This document shows, one piece after another, positions 30,923-41,950 of a stretch of 64,000 nucleotides of DNA. A program made the position numbers and the translations under genes. Under the pieces are notes generated by a model. The model did no database searches. It saw only the letters and a list, made by a program, of their open reading frames with translations, and was not told the DNA's origin. Each line of letters begins with the position of its first letter. Within the stretch, counting starts at the first letter, position 1. This DNA is from Buxus sempervirens (Eukaryota; Streptophyta; Magnoliopsida; Buxales; Buxaceae): contig OX387187.1 of the NCBI GenBank assembly GCA_947561395.2, positions 25,897,829-25,961,828 on the forward strand, written 5' to 3'.

Positions 30923-31441
30923 CTTACGATTTGCTACCGTTGAGTCATTACGCACCTATGTGGAGACAATATCATTGCGTAATGGAAGTTTTCTAGATTG
31001 TAAGAAGCAAGGAAGCGTCTAGATGTATGTGAGCAAAGAAGCAGTACAAAAGAATATAGTCGCTTTTGATAATTGAAGTATACAAACTTTAATATGGAAA
31101 CAACTAAAGTTAGTGATACTATGAAGAGAAGACGGATAAATAGAATGTGATTAGAAAAATTAAATGATGTAATAAGACCAAAGAGGTTAATGAGTATAAA
31201 CTTTGGTACAAGGAGAAAGGTTATAACAAAAATGGAGTAAGAATAATGGCTAGTAAAAATATGAAAGGGATTACTTCAACATATGATAGACATATGGAAA
31301 TGGTAAGTATTGATGCATGTGTGAGAATGAGAGGAGTGGATAAGGTGTAAAAGCTACTTAGAAACCTTGTATCATTAAATTTAAGATTGATATGAAGTTT
31401 GAGTATTGTAAAGGACCAGTGTGTATTACTATGAGATAATA
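30923..31441. other. Unassigned AT-rich DNA
   Basis: No gene family recognised. It continues after the F3 solo LTR at 40786-41560; the two pieces were adjacent before that insertion. Confidence 0.4.
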
Positions 31442-31689
31442 TGTAAAACCCCATCCCAGATTATACCTTAATTATTAAGCTTAATTATCTAAAGTGTGAT
31501 TATTAGACTAATTAAGTATTTGTGTTATGAAGATGAGGTAGATGTGGATTATACTTGAGGATTTAGGGAAATCAAATTGAACTTTGTTAAAGTTATTAAG
31601 GTAAGCTTAGTTAGTGTTATGTCTTAACTACAATTGGCTAAGGTATGCTTCAATTAGATCTAATGAATTGGAAATCAAATTCTGAAAAA

Positions 31690-32478
31690 TTAGAGTTATG
31701 TGTACTTAAAGTATTCCATACAAATACCCAAGGTACCTCTATTGTAGGCCTAAGGTACACTCATGTATTACCCAAAGTATACCTAAGGTATACCCATGTA
31801 TAGCACAAGGTACCATCCAAGTATTACCCAAGTATACCTAAAATACCCCCCAATTATACCTTGGGTACCCCACTTGTATCCCTAAGGTACCCCCTTGTTT
31901 TACCTAAAGTACCCCATTGACTTATCTAAGGTACCCTTTGTATTTGCCCAAGGTACCTCTCTGATTTACCTAAGGTACCCCACTGTTTTAGCTAAGGTAC
32001 CCCCCCTCCCCTTAAATAACTAAGGTACACCCCTTCTATAGCTAGGGTACCCCACTGTTTTAGCTAAGGTAACCCCCCTTGAATAACTAAGGCACACCCC
32101 TTCTATAGCTAAGGTATCCCACTGTTTTAGCTAAGGTACCCCTCCTTGAATAACTAAGTTACACCCCCTTATATAGCTAGGGTACCCCCTTATATAGCTA
32201 GAGTACCCTCTTATATTACTAAGGTACCCCTTATATTACCTTGGGTACACCCCTCGTATTACCTAGAGGTACCCCCCTCATATAAGTAAAGTACCCCCCT
32301 TCTATAATTAAGGTACCCCCTCTTGTGTTGCCTAAGGTACACCCCAAGTTTACATAAAGTATACCCCCTTGAGTAACTAAGGCAAACCCCCTTGAAACAC
32401 CAAGGTACCCACCACCTAACGCTAAGGTACCCCTCCTTATAACACTCAAGTACCCCCTTGATAACCCTTAGGTACACC
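31690..32478. repeat. Degenerate AAGGTACCCC minisatellite
   Basis: About 30 imperfect units of roughly 20-28 bp, each with a GGTAC core (AAGGTACCCC) and a variable TAGCT/TTAC/TATA joint. The family-F2 solo LTR at 32479 landed at its right end. On the minus strand it reads as open Gly/Val/Leu-rich frames, which is a composition effect. Confidence 0.85.
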
Positions 32479-35390
32479 TGTAAGCACCTTATTTTTGCAC
32501 CCCTGGAAGTGTTGAAAATGAAAACCCTAGCAGAAAAGTCAAACCCTGAAGGGTCGAAATTTGACCTTTTTGATCAAGTGATAATTGGCCACCTTGCTTT
32601 ATCTCAATGGATAGAGAATCTCGACACGGTTCCAACGCAACTGAGTTTGCTGGAATCAGAGTCCAGATGAAGGTTCTGTGGGCCGGTCAAACTTGAGGGA
32701 GAGCCGAAAGTTGACTTTTCCTTGAACCTCGTGCCAAGCTCTTAGCCCTATGTCATTGAATAGAGGGCTCCGATATGAGTCTAACGCAATTGAGTTTGCT
32801 CAAATCGGAGTTTGGATGAAGGAGATATGAGCTGTCGAAGTTTCCGCGCAGCAAAACCGGAAGCTGCACACGTGGCGCAGGAACTGCCCACGTGGCAGCC
32901 AACGCAGCAAAATATCTCAGGGACTAAATCTTAAATATCCAAAATTCACAGGGGGCAATCCGTAGATATCCAAAAGTGTCAAATCGATCGAATCGGTCAA
33001 GTCGGAGGGCAAATCCGTAATTTTTTTATTTGTATCCGGTCAAATATGCCGGATACACATACCCCAGTGTGTATCCAGACTCAAATACCGGATACAAAAA
33101 GATTTTTGCGCGAGATTCGCGCCGATCGCCCGACAAATTCGCGGCGGCATTTAAATTTGAAATGATTATGTTTTGTATCCGGCATTGAATGCCGGATACA
33201 AAGGAGCCTTAGTGTATCCGGCCATGAAGGCCGGATAAGGAAAGACCTTAGCGTATCCGGCCTGAGTTGCCGGATACATTAAGTTGTCTATAAATAGCAA
33301 ACAGCAGCTCATTTTTCGGGGTTGGCTTCATTTTGCTGGTTTCCACCCCTTCTCCCTCAGACCACCTGCTCCGAAACCACTTCCTTTTGGCCTCCTTCGG
33401 CTCCCCAAAGCCCTCCAAGCCTTACTTCAAGGATCTCCCACTCTCTTTTCTTCTTCTTCTCCATTTCCTCACAAGCAAGGAGAAGGCCTGCTGTTTTGGT
33501 GCCCAAGAGGAGGAGCTCCCGCTGCTTCCACCACTCGAAGGAGGCTCAACACATCTCTCATAAGGGTTTAGACCCCAAGGTAAACCCTTCCCATGTATTA
33601 TATTCAACATATATTGAAATGAGCATTTTTTTGAGCATGATGTGATATTTTCTGTCTAAGCATGTTTTCCATAGCTTGCCTTTGTTATCTTGTTTGCATG
33701 GGGGAGCATGTTCCTCCATTTGATTATTCATCCGTTGTACCCCTTATGTAACCCCCCCTTCCTCCTCCCTTCTTTAGATTGCTTTTTAGGCCATGAGAAT
33801 AGGTTGCTTGATCTCTGCTATGCGAAGGATCTTAGGTGATATATGCTAACTTTGTTTTCATCTTCATTTGCATGCATGCTATGTTATTTCCTTGTTTGTA
33901 GGCATGCTAGGCTCACTGTTGGATGAGTCGGTTATGGTTTTCTTGCTGGGGATCATGTGCATGTAATTTCGGTTACTATTTCCGTATGATTTACCATGAT
34001 TTTCACCCCATCATTGTTCTTGTTTCTTTTGGCCACAAGGAAGCCCCCCACTTTTCTCCATAGCTTGGTTTGGAAGGCCCCAAAGAAGAGCCAAGTGGCT
34101 TTCACCTGAACCAACGTGGGCTCACACAGGAGCCCACATGATCACTGGAACATCCCAAGAAGCATAAAAACCCAACCCCACTACCAAAATCCGAAAAAGC
34201 AGCTTCTGTGTGTTGATCCGGCAACTCAGGCCGGATCAACAGAACCCTATTTGTAGCCAGCAACATATGCCAGATACACCGAGATCTATGCGTAGCCGGC
34301 AACAGATACCGGATACACTGAGACCTGTGTGTAACCGGCATCTCAGGCCGGCTACACTACCAGAATACCATTTTGAGCCATGTTCTGATCTTGTGCTATA
34401 TTTTTGGTTCGTTTGATCAAATCCGGGCGAACCAGTAGGGTTTCCGGGTGATGGGCCATGGACCGACCCGGTCCAAATCAATTTCCGGTGGGCCTTCCAA
34501 CTAGGCCCACCAAGCCCGACCCACTCAGTTGTACTTAAATAAGACAATTAAAAAGAATTGAGTGGGCCAGACCCTGTGAGGCCCATCAAAGCCCAACTGG
34601 GCAACATGCATGGTTAGATCTAGGCTTGGTTTGGCCGAGGCAAAGGGCAGGGCCTATCGGGCCCACCAAGCCCATTAACCAACCAAGGCTAGGGTTTCAA
34701 AACCCTAACTCAAAAAGCCTTGGGCTTTCAAGCCCAAGCCCAAGCCCAGGCAAAGGGCCCTTAAGCCCAAAGCCTGGCCCATTTTGGCAAAGATTAACCC
34801 AAATAAACTCAAAACACTTGGCAACCAGGCCGAGGCCCACTCAGGGGCCCGCAAGTCAATCCAAACTCACCTTTTGCATGGAACTAAATTTAATCTTCAA
34901 CTTGGAATTTAAATAAAATCAATCCATTCGAAACAAGCCCAAAGGGCCTCTCAGGCTAGACTAAGGCCCACCAAGGGATCCGTGGGCCTTCCAACGGGGC
35001 CCCCCCAATCAGACTCACTTCATTCAATAATAAGAAGATAAAATCAAGTAAAGGGACCCACACCACTTTGGCGGTCTCGCCAGACTTAACCAAAATTGAA
35101 TGCTGGATTGGGCATCGGGTGAGTGAGAGACCAACTGAGTGGACTCAAAAAACCAGGGAAACCTATGGGACCCGTCATTTGACGGGGTGGACTGGGGTGT
35201 CTACGGACTTCCCCAGACCGCAACCGAGAACCTACTTAGAATCTCAAGCCGCAGACCAAGCCTTAGTAGAAGAACTTAGGCACCCAGGTGTCTGCCTGCA
35301 CCCCATCAGGCAGTGGCGACTCCAAACAAATCCCGAGGCACGCATCGTTTTGCGTGCGCCTCGTCGTGTGACCGAAATCGAGTGCGCACA
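32479..35390 (+). mobile_element. Solo LTR, family F2
   Basis: Starts TGTAAGCACC, ends GTGCGCACA and is flanked by a perfect TSD acacc (32474-32478 and 35391-35395); 2,912 bp. Order in transcription direction: two copies of the 'GGATAGAGAATC/GACACGGTTCC' module (32540-32860), a TATCCGG palindrome array (33032-33280), a TATA box (CTATAAATAG, 33288-33297), a C/T-rich leader, a second palindrome array (34207-34360), and TGGCGACTCC at about 35316, some 70 bp before the end. No coding region or partner LTR. Confidence 0.9.
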
Positions 35391-35395
35391 ACACC

Positions 35396-37219
35396 CAAGG
35401 GTTTTGTGAGAATAAAAGGCTTGTTAAGGGGCAACTTTGATAAACAAAAGTTAGGCAAATAAAAAGGGGTACCTTTTCTTTGTCTTGGACATATAGAACA
35501 AGAGGAAAAGAGTGGGAGCTTGCTTGAAGGCTTGAAGAAGAAGGGGAAGAAAAGGAGAGATTATAGGGAAGTGAGCTTCTCTATTAATCAAGTAAGTAGT
35601 AAACCCTTCAACTAAAATGAATTTATCGGATTTTCGTATTTCCCCCTCCTAGGATTTGATTAAACTGGAAAATCTCTTGCATGTTGGGTTTTGCTTATAA
35701 AATTCGGAGGGTTTGGTTTATCTGATTATCTTGTTTAGTTTTCTTTTGATTTGCCATGGATTTGCAAACCTCTATTGGTTATACTTCTAGTTAGGGTTTA
35801 AGTTTGGTATATTGAATGGTGTTTTATATGTTGGATTTATGTTCATGAGGATTTGGTATAGATTCCTGTGTTGGGAAGTGTTTTTGAGTATGTTGGGATG
35901 TTTCAGAATCATCACATTTGGTATTGGGAAGGTTGGATAGGGTTGGTATGAGTTTTGAGTTAAAAATAGCCAAAAATATTTGAAAACCCAAGGTGGCGAT
36001 TAATCCTGAAAATTGGCGATTAATCCTGAGCCAAAACCCCCCAAAAATCAGTTCTGTTAAAGCTAATCGTGAACAAGGATTAATCGCCAAGGCTAATCGT
36101 GACCTTAACGCGCGAATGTCAACCTTAACGCGCGCTCGTTGGTCCTGATTTTCCCTTTAACGCGCAAACGTTGCCTTGCTTAATACCTTAACGCCCGAAC
36201 GTTGGGCTAATCGCCCCTGGGCAATTAATCTTGGACCTAATCGTGGGTGCTGTTTTAACAGTTCTTCACCTTTTTCTCTCCCAACCCTTTCCCAAACAAC
36301 CCAAGCCTCCTACACAGCACCCTTATTACATGAAAAACATTGAAGTAAATGTCCTTTGTGTTTATTGCTCCATTTACTTAAGTCTTTACATGTAAATAAG
36401 GTTTTACCCCCCATTTGGAACCAATAAAAATACTTCCTTTGCCCAATTCCCAACCAATAAAATGTCAACTTTTCAGTTCATGCCTAAATTTCCAGTTTTT
36501 CTGATTTTTATCAAAAATCCCGTTTTGGGTTTGATACCCAGATGAGTGATTCAGAAGCCCATGAAATTTTAGAAGATTTGTTTGCCTTTCAATAGACTAC
36601 AACCAAAATTTGAGCCCGAAATTCCTTGTAGATTGGTCTAGAAAAATTATATACCCAAAAGTTAACGTTTTTAACCAAACTTGGAATATTTTTTAGGTCC
36701 GAAACTTTTTATCTTGGAATCCGTTGATTTTTGGCATGGTGTCCTTATTGGGGATCCTAAGACTATCCCACTTCTCAAATACGTAATTTGTGGACTTTAT
36801 GATGTATATATTCTCTGTGAATTGGCTTTGGATGTGAAGTGCTTATTAGTTATTTCTTACGCATTGTAAATATTATTTGATATTGGTAAAGATATGATGA
36901 ATTCTCTTATGTGAGATGACAAGTCACATGGCCTAGGGAATAACAATGAACGAGTAGTCCCACTTGACATTCAATAGTGGACGAGTAGTCCCACTTGACA
37001 CTTGATATTTAATAGTGGACGAATAGTCCCACTTGACACTTGGTTATGCATTGAGTACTATATCGTGGGTTGTGGAATGTGACATTAGTTCTAGTAACTG
37101 CTGAGAAATGTTTGTTCTGCATTGTGAGTTCTACCAGGTTTGTTAGCTAATTTTCATGTGTTACATTGTTTAGATGTTTGACTTGAGAATATGAATTGCC
37201 TAAACTGCTTCTATACATG
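35396..37219. other. Middle part of the F3 solo LTR
   Basis: No gene. It contains AATCG/ACGCGC repeats (36000-36250) and a foldback at about 36325-36410 (CATTTACTTAAG with GTAAATG arms). The foldback recurs in the F1 LTRs at 39696-39777 and about 52346-52440. A three-copy repeat with GACGAGTAGTCCCACTTGAC lies at 36944-37042. Confidence 0.6.
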
Positions 37220-40200
37220 TGTGAGACATGGGAAAAATCATCGGGATGATTTCCCCCTCCGTCAGCACACGGGCTCAACGTAAAATTGGGAGAGTCGCCA
37301 CCATTCAAAATTATAGGGTGAGAATGGACACCAAAAGATTCAAAAGTAAGCAAAAATAGCTAAAAAGCAAATTTTAGAGTAAAAATAACCCTACTTGAAA
37401 ATCAAATCCAGAGATGGGTAAGGGGATTAGATTATGAACGGGAGAAGGTGTTAGGCACCCTCATTCACCCACACAAGGTGGTTGCCAAGTGTTTGTTCAT
37501 GCAAAAAATGAGAAAGCTTGCTAAAATCATTGAAAACATTGGAAAAGGACAAGTGTATGATATCTTCACATGAAGATCCAAATGGATTCCAGATCCTCTC
37601 TTATGTCAATATCATTTCTAGAATATCACAAAAAGATGGAAATCAAAGCAAAAGTTGCTCAAAACCAAGTTGAGGCAAATCCGGAAAATTTGGTAAAAAG
37701 TAATGCCATTTGTCTTGAAATCATTCAAATCTGATTTTAAATTGAACCAAACCAAATCCATTTGAAAGATTATGGTAAATAATAGTCTCATGCAAAATTT
37801 CAATTAAATCCGGTTGAAATTCTAAGAGTTATGCCTCTTTTAAAGTTGCTGCTGGAGAAAATTAAAAGTAGCAAGTAGGCAACTTTGGAAAATTATCTAG
37901 AACAATCTGCTCCATATAAATCCATGAAATTTGGTGTGAGTGAAGTTTGTATGACCATCTTTCAGATGAAACTACCCTCATACAAAAATTCATTCGGATG
38001 TGCCTTGGGTGGTCTCCCGAACAAGCCCCGAAGATCACAGATTTACCCAGAAAAGTGCCATTAAGCAGTTCTGAGTAAATCTGTTACCAATAATACAAAT
38101 GGAGTCAAAAAATTATGAAACCAGCTGGATTTGAAAATAGACTCATAAAGGAGTGCTCAAAAACAAAAATCACTCGAATCAGATTTAAAATGAACACATG
38201 GCGCTCGATCAAAATGACAAGTTCCGTATTTAAACCTGAACTGTCCAATCAACTTCGACAAAGAGGTGTCAAAACTCCGCTTGATAGCAATTAATAAAAT
38301 TTGGTAGACATAAACTAGACAACCTCACCTTTCCCATGGTTCTGGAATCACTCCTAAATTCATCCGGACGATGAAGTTATGAGTGTCCGAAGTCGGGGTA
38401 CAGTTGCTGTCAAGTTAAGCCCTTTTTGGAGAAAAACAATTCAAAACTGTGACAAAGTGTGTGCAATTCGTGCAAGATGAATACAAATCCTTTAAAAATC
38501 ATTTAAAGACATTCCAGAATTGATTGGGGCTATTTATTTCAGATTTATCATAATAAATGCAATAAACCCGAAATATGAGCCCATCCTGCCAAAATCATGT
38601 GCTATGTATGTGTAAGTGTGAAAACCATTCCAATAGCATAGCAAAGATATCAAGCATTTATATCAATAAAAATAGGGTTCTAAAAGCAACCTAGGGTTCC
38701 GTTCTATTATCGTTTCCCTTAGTTCTCTCTTCCCGTTAAACACGGTTCTTCAAGATAATCTTGGGGTACTTTGAATATGGAAGGGTTTTCAAAGAATCAC
38801 AAGGCTCATAACATGCATTTAGATCAATAAAAAAAAGGTTCTAGAACAACCTAGGGTCCCGTTCCATTATCGTTTCTCTTAGTTCTCTCTCCCTGTTAAA
38901 CACGGTTCTTCAAGATAATCTTGGGGTACTTTGAATATGGAACGGTTTACATAGATGCAAAAGGCTTATTCAAATAGGTTCTAGCACTTGGATCAATCCC
39001 CAGTCTCGTTTCTCCTAGATCCCGCCTTCACGTTTTACGGCTAGGGGGAGTCTTGAGATACTTTGAGCCGGGGAAGGGTTTTCATACACACATCAAGGCC
39101 TTATTCTACAGAAAGGTAGAAGAAGAGATCTAGATCTAGAAATGTAAAAGCAAAATTAAAGAAGAGGTTTGAGGCTTACCTGGATTCTGGAAGCACTTCC
39201 GCAGCGGTTTCCCTCTTCTCTTGGAGCTCTTCTTGGCAGAGATTCTTGGCAAGAATTCAAGGCAAGAGTTAATGGCCATTTGCTTAAGGAGGAGCCTCCT
39301 ATTTATAGGCAAAGGTTAGGGTTAGGGTTGGTGAGAATGGTAGACACAACATAATGTCTATAGCCCACCAACCTTAACCTTAAGGCTATTTCCGAGATTT
39401 CCACTCATTTAATGAGGGATATGATGGTAAAAGTGAAAAGCTCTCGGAAAACCCTAATTTTGAGCAAAACTAGTGTATCCGACATGTCAGGCCGGATACA
39501 CTAGCGCCTATGTGTATCCGGCATATGTTGCCGGATACATTAGCGCTTATGTGTATCCGGTATATGTTGCCGGATACATTAAGGGCTACTTGTATCTGGC
39601 ATTATTTGTCGGATACAATAAAGATGTTTTGTATCCGACATTATCTGTCGGATACAAAAAAAGAAGCTTTTATCCCAATTTTAACACAGGCAATACTTAT
39701 TTACATGTAATATCGTTTAAGTAAATGCCCTCGTATTTTTTAATCTCCATTTACTTAAGATATTACATGTAAATAAGCAAACACCCCCCCAATTTGAATC
39801 CATTAAAAATAGTTCCAGACCCAAATTCCAAGTTAATAAAAAGTCAACTTTCCAGTTCTAGGCAAAATTCCGATTTTTCAGGTCCGGTAAAAAGATTCAA
39901 CATGTTAAAACCAAGGTATTCGTCAAGATTTAAATTCTCAAAAAATTCTTTTATGCAATAACATGGCTAAAAACCTGATTATCGGGAAAAATTATCTTGA
40001 AATCTGGCTTTAAAAAATATTTCATTTTCTGGGGTCAAAAGTCAACAAAATTCAACCGGAAAAAGTTTGACTTTGCACAAAAGATTGAATTCGGGCCTTT
40101 TCCTTTACGGTTTTGGATTCAAATGGGTTAAGTATCTCAAACCCAATGCAAAGAATTGAAAATTCCAATAAAATATTTCTCTCCTTCAAGATTTATCAAA

Positions 40201-40226
40201 AATCGTGCAATTTTGGGGTGTCTACA
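37220..40226 (-). mobile_element. Solo LTR, family F1 (older relative of the 22.4-kb element)
   Basis: Begins TGTGAGACATGGG, ends GGTGTCTACA, with a perfect TSD acatg (37215-37219 and 40227-40231). It is 3,007 bp, about 740 bp longer than the young LTR. The extra length comes from a duplicated ~190-bp block at about 38680-38950 and a ~500-bp segment near the U3 end with a hairpin at 39696-39777. The TATA box (39308-39299), palindrome array (39475-39657) and leader donor (CTTAC at 39175-39179 on the plus strand) keep their relative places. Clearly diverged from the young copy. Confidence 0.9.
39696..39777. other. Long hairpin near the U3 end of the F1 solo LTR
   Basis: Arms 39696-39727 and 39748-39777 pair over about 30 bases with a 2-base bulge. 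They start CTTATTTACATGTAATATC and its complement, around a 20-base loop. A nearly identical hairpin lies at about 52346-52440 and a looser one at about 36325-36410. Confidence 0.75.
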
Positions 40227-40790
40227 ACATGATGTTATATGAATTGCATAAACTGTTTTCATTCATGCATGTTTGCTGCTTACTGGGACTTTAAGTCACA
40301 CACGTTTTTTTTACCGGATTTGTTTTCAAATCCGCTTGGTGAGCCACGTACTGGGGCAGATATTGAGGATGAGCTTCAGTGCAGGCCCGAGGGCTTCTAC
40401 TACCCATAGTAGGGTTCTCCTTGTGTTATTGTATTTAGTTCTTAGAAATTATAAAAGGGATGTAATTATTCTTTTTGGGATTTGTAGACTTGGAGTTAAC
40501 TCTAAATTTTCATCTTTGTATATGAGTGTTCATGTGAAAGATAGTGATAGAGAGATCTTAGTTGCCTTTTTGTATACACAGGTGTTATGATTTTGGAGTT
40601 ATTACATAGATGATCTTTTATTATATAGAAAATTTTAATTCCATGCTTCTTTATCTCATGCACTCTGATGATTACATTGTAATTGCCCACGTTAATTGTG
40701 TTTATCAGGTTCTTTTGGTCCCCTGAGTAGGCCTCGAGTACGGGTTGGTGCCGTGATAGGGCAAACCCGGATCTGGGGCGCTACATAAGA

Positions 40791-41560
40791 TGTTAGTAAT
40801 AATACCTTGATGCGTTGTGCAGCTTATTATGGCTTTGAAATGCCGCATAGTGATCCACTTGAGACTCTGGATGTGCCAAATGAGGGCATCTATGAGTAGC
40901 CTAATAGGGACACTTGCTATTGTGTCGAATGAAGACTTGTGATTGATTACTTTGAATGTGAGCCAAATTGGATATATGTGATATTTCCTAAGGACTTTAT
41001 ACCAAGCACAGTCCAATTCCTCTTATTAAGGCAGGATTGATTTGGTAGCCATGGCTCAATCCAAACATTCCACAACTGGAAGGAAGCCCCTATGGTCACA
41101 CCTAGCTCCTAGGGCCAGGGAGGTCGACCGGGCTGGTAGCCCCTTCCCTCGTTTTTTTTTCTACAAAGAAAGAAACAAGAAGAAAGAATCATAATATGTC
41201 AATTGAGATATGAGGTGTCATGAGCCATGCTGTGTCAGTCATGAACCATAACTATTGAAAAAGGCATGGACAGTGGATGGGAGTGCAGTTGTGTAACTCT
41301 GGGTCGGTGAATTTATAGTTGTGAATATTGTGTTGTAAACACATGTAAATTAAATTTTATTGATATTGCTAGAATGAATATCACATCATGAACTGTTGAA
41401 TTTGAGTAAATGTTCATAGTCAAATTTTTGGATTTTGTTTTTAAGTACTAAATAATAATAATAATGCAATAATTTATGTTATGATAAATATAATACTATA
41501 TATTATATTGCATGATGGCATAAACATAAGACATGAATATGTAATTAATTGTTTGTTTGT
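40791..41560. other. Unassigned DNA with a short exon-like frame
   Basis: Near 40805-40900 the plus strand reads MRCAAYYGFEMPHSDPLETL before a stop, and near 41050-41190 MAQSKHSTTGRKPLWSHLAP. Codon context looks gene-derived but I recognise no family. It may be a decayed host pseudogene that once continued from 31.3 kb. The rest is AT-rich. Confidence 0.25.
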
Positions 41561-41950
41561 TTGAAAGCTAGGGTTGCCCAACACAGCATGCTTGTGCCCG
41601 ACACGGCCTGTGCGTGGGGTAGCGGGCCATTCCGTGCTTGGGGGTAGGCAAACAGCCCACGTTGTGCGCACCTATTTTTGCACGACGAGGCGCATGCGGG
41701 ATGTGTGCCTGAGAGGTGCAAGCAAACACAATGGTGCCTATCCAGGCCTAATTTTGCTGGTCTGTGGCTTATCTAGAGATTCGGGCAAGTTCTCAATTAC
41801 GTCCAGGGAAGTCCGAAGACACCCCAGCCCGCCCCATTGGTTTGACGGGTCCCTCGGGTCTCCCTGGTTTTGAGTCAACTATCTCACCCTTTCCTAATCC
41901 AGCATGTATTTTGGTTAAGTCTGGCAAGGACTACTGAAGGTGTGGGTCCC

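Larger units (their letters stand above)
31442..40785 (+). mobile_element. Solo LTR, family F3 (Tekay/Del-like, tentative), split by two solo LTRs
   Basis: Starts TGTAAAACCCC and ends CTGGGGCGCTACA. TSD taata (31437-31441) against taaga (40786-40790), 4 of 5. Removing the two inserted solo LTRs leaves about 3.4 kb. It matches the start, end and the 'CATGCATG...CTTACTG' block of the LTR at 41951-45052. Internal features are the AAGGTACC array, the 36944-37042 tandem repeat and a GC-rich array of TTAACGCGC and GGCTAATCG motifs at about 36000-36250. No coding region. The assignment to the Tekay/Del group rests only on LTR end type and size. Confidence 0.7.

Noticed and set aside
32231-32477. Gly/Val-rich minus-strand frames
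   Set aside because: Translation of the AAGGTACCCC minisatellite.
33284-33645. Pro/Ser-rich small ORFs after the F2 TATA box
   Set aside because: They lie in the untranslated leader of a solo LTR and three frames are open at once because of C/T-rich composition.
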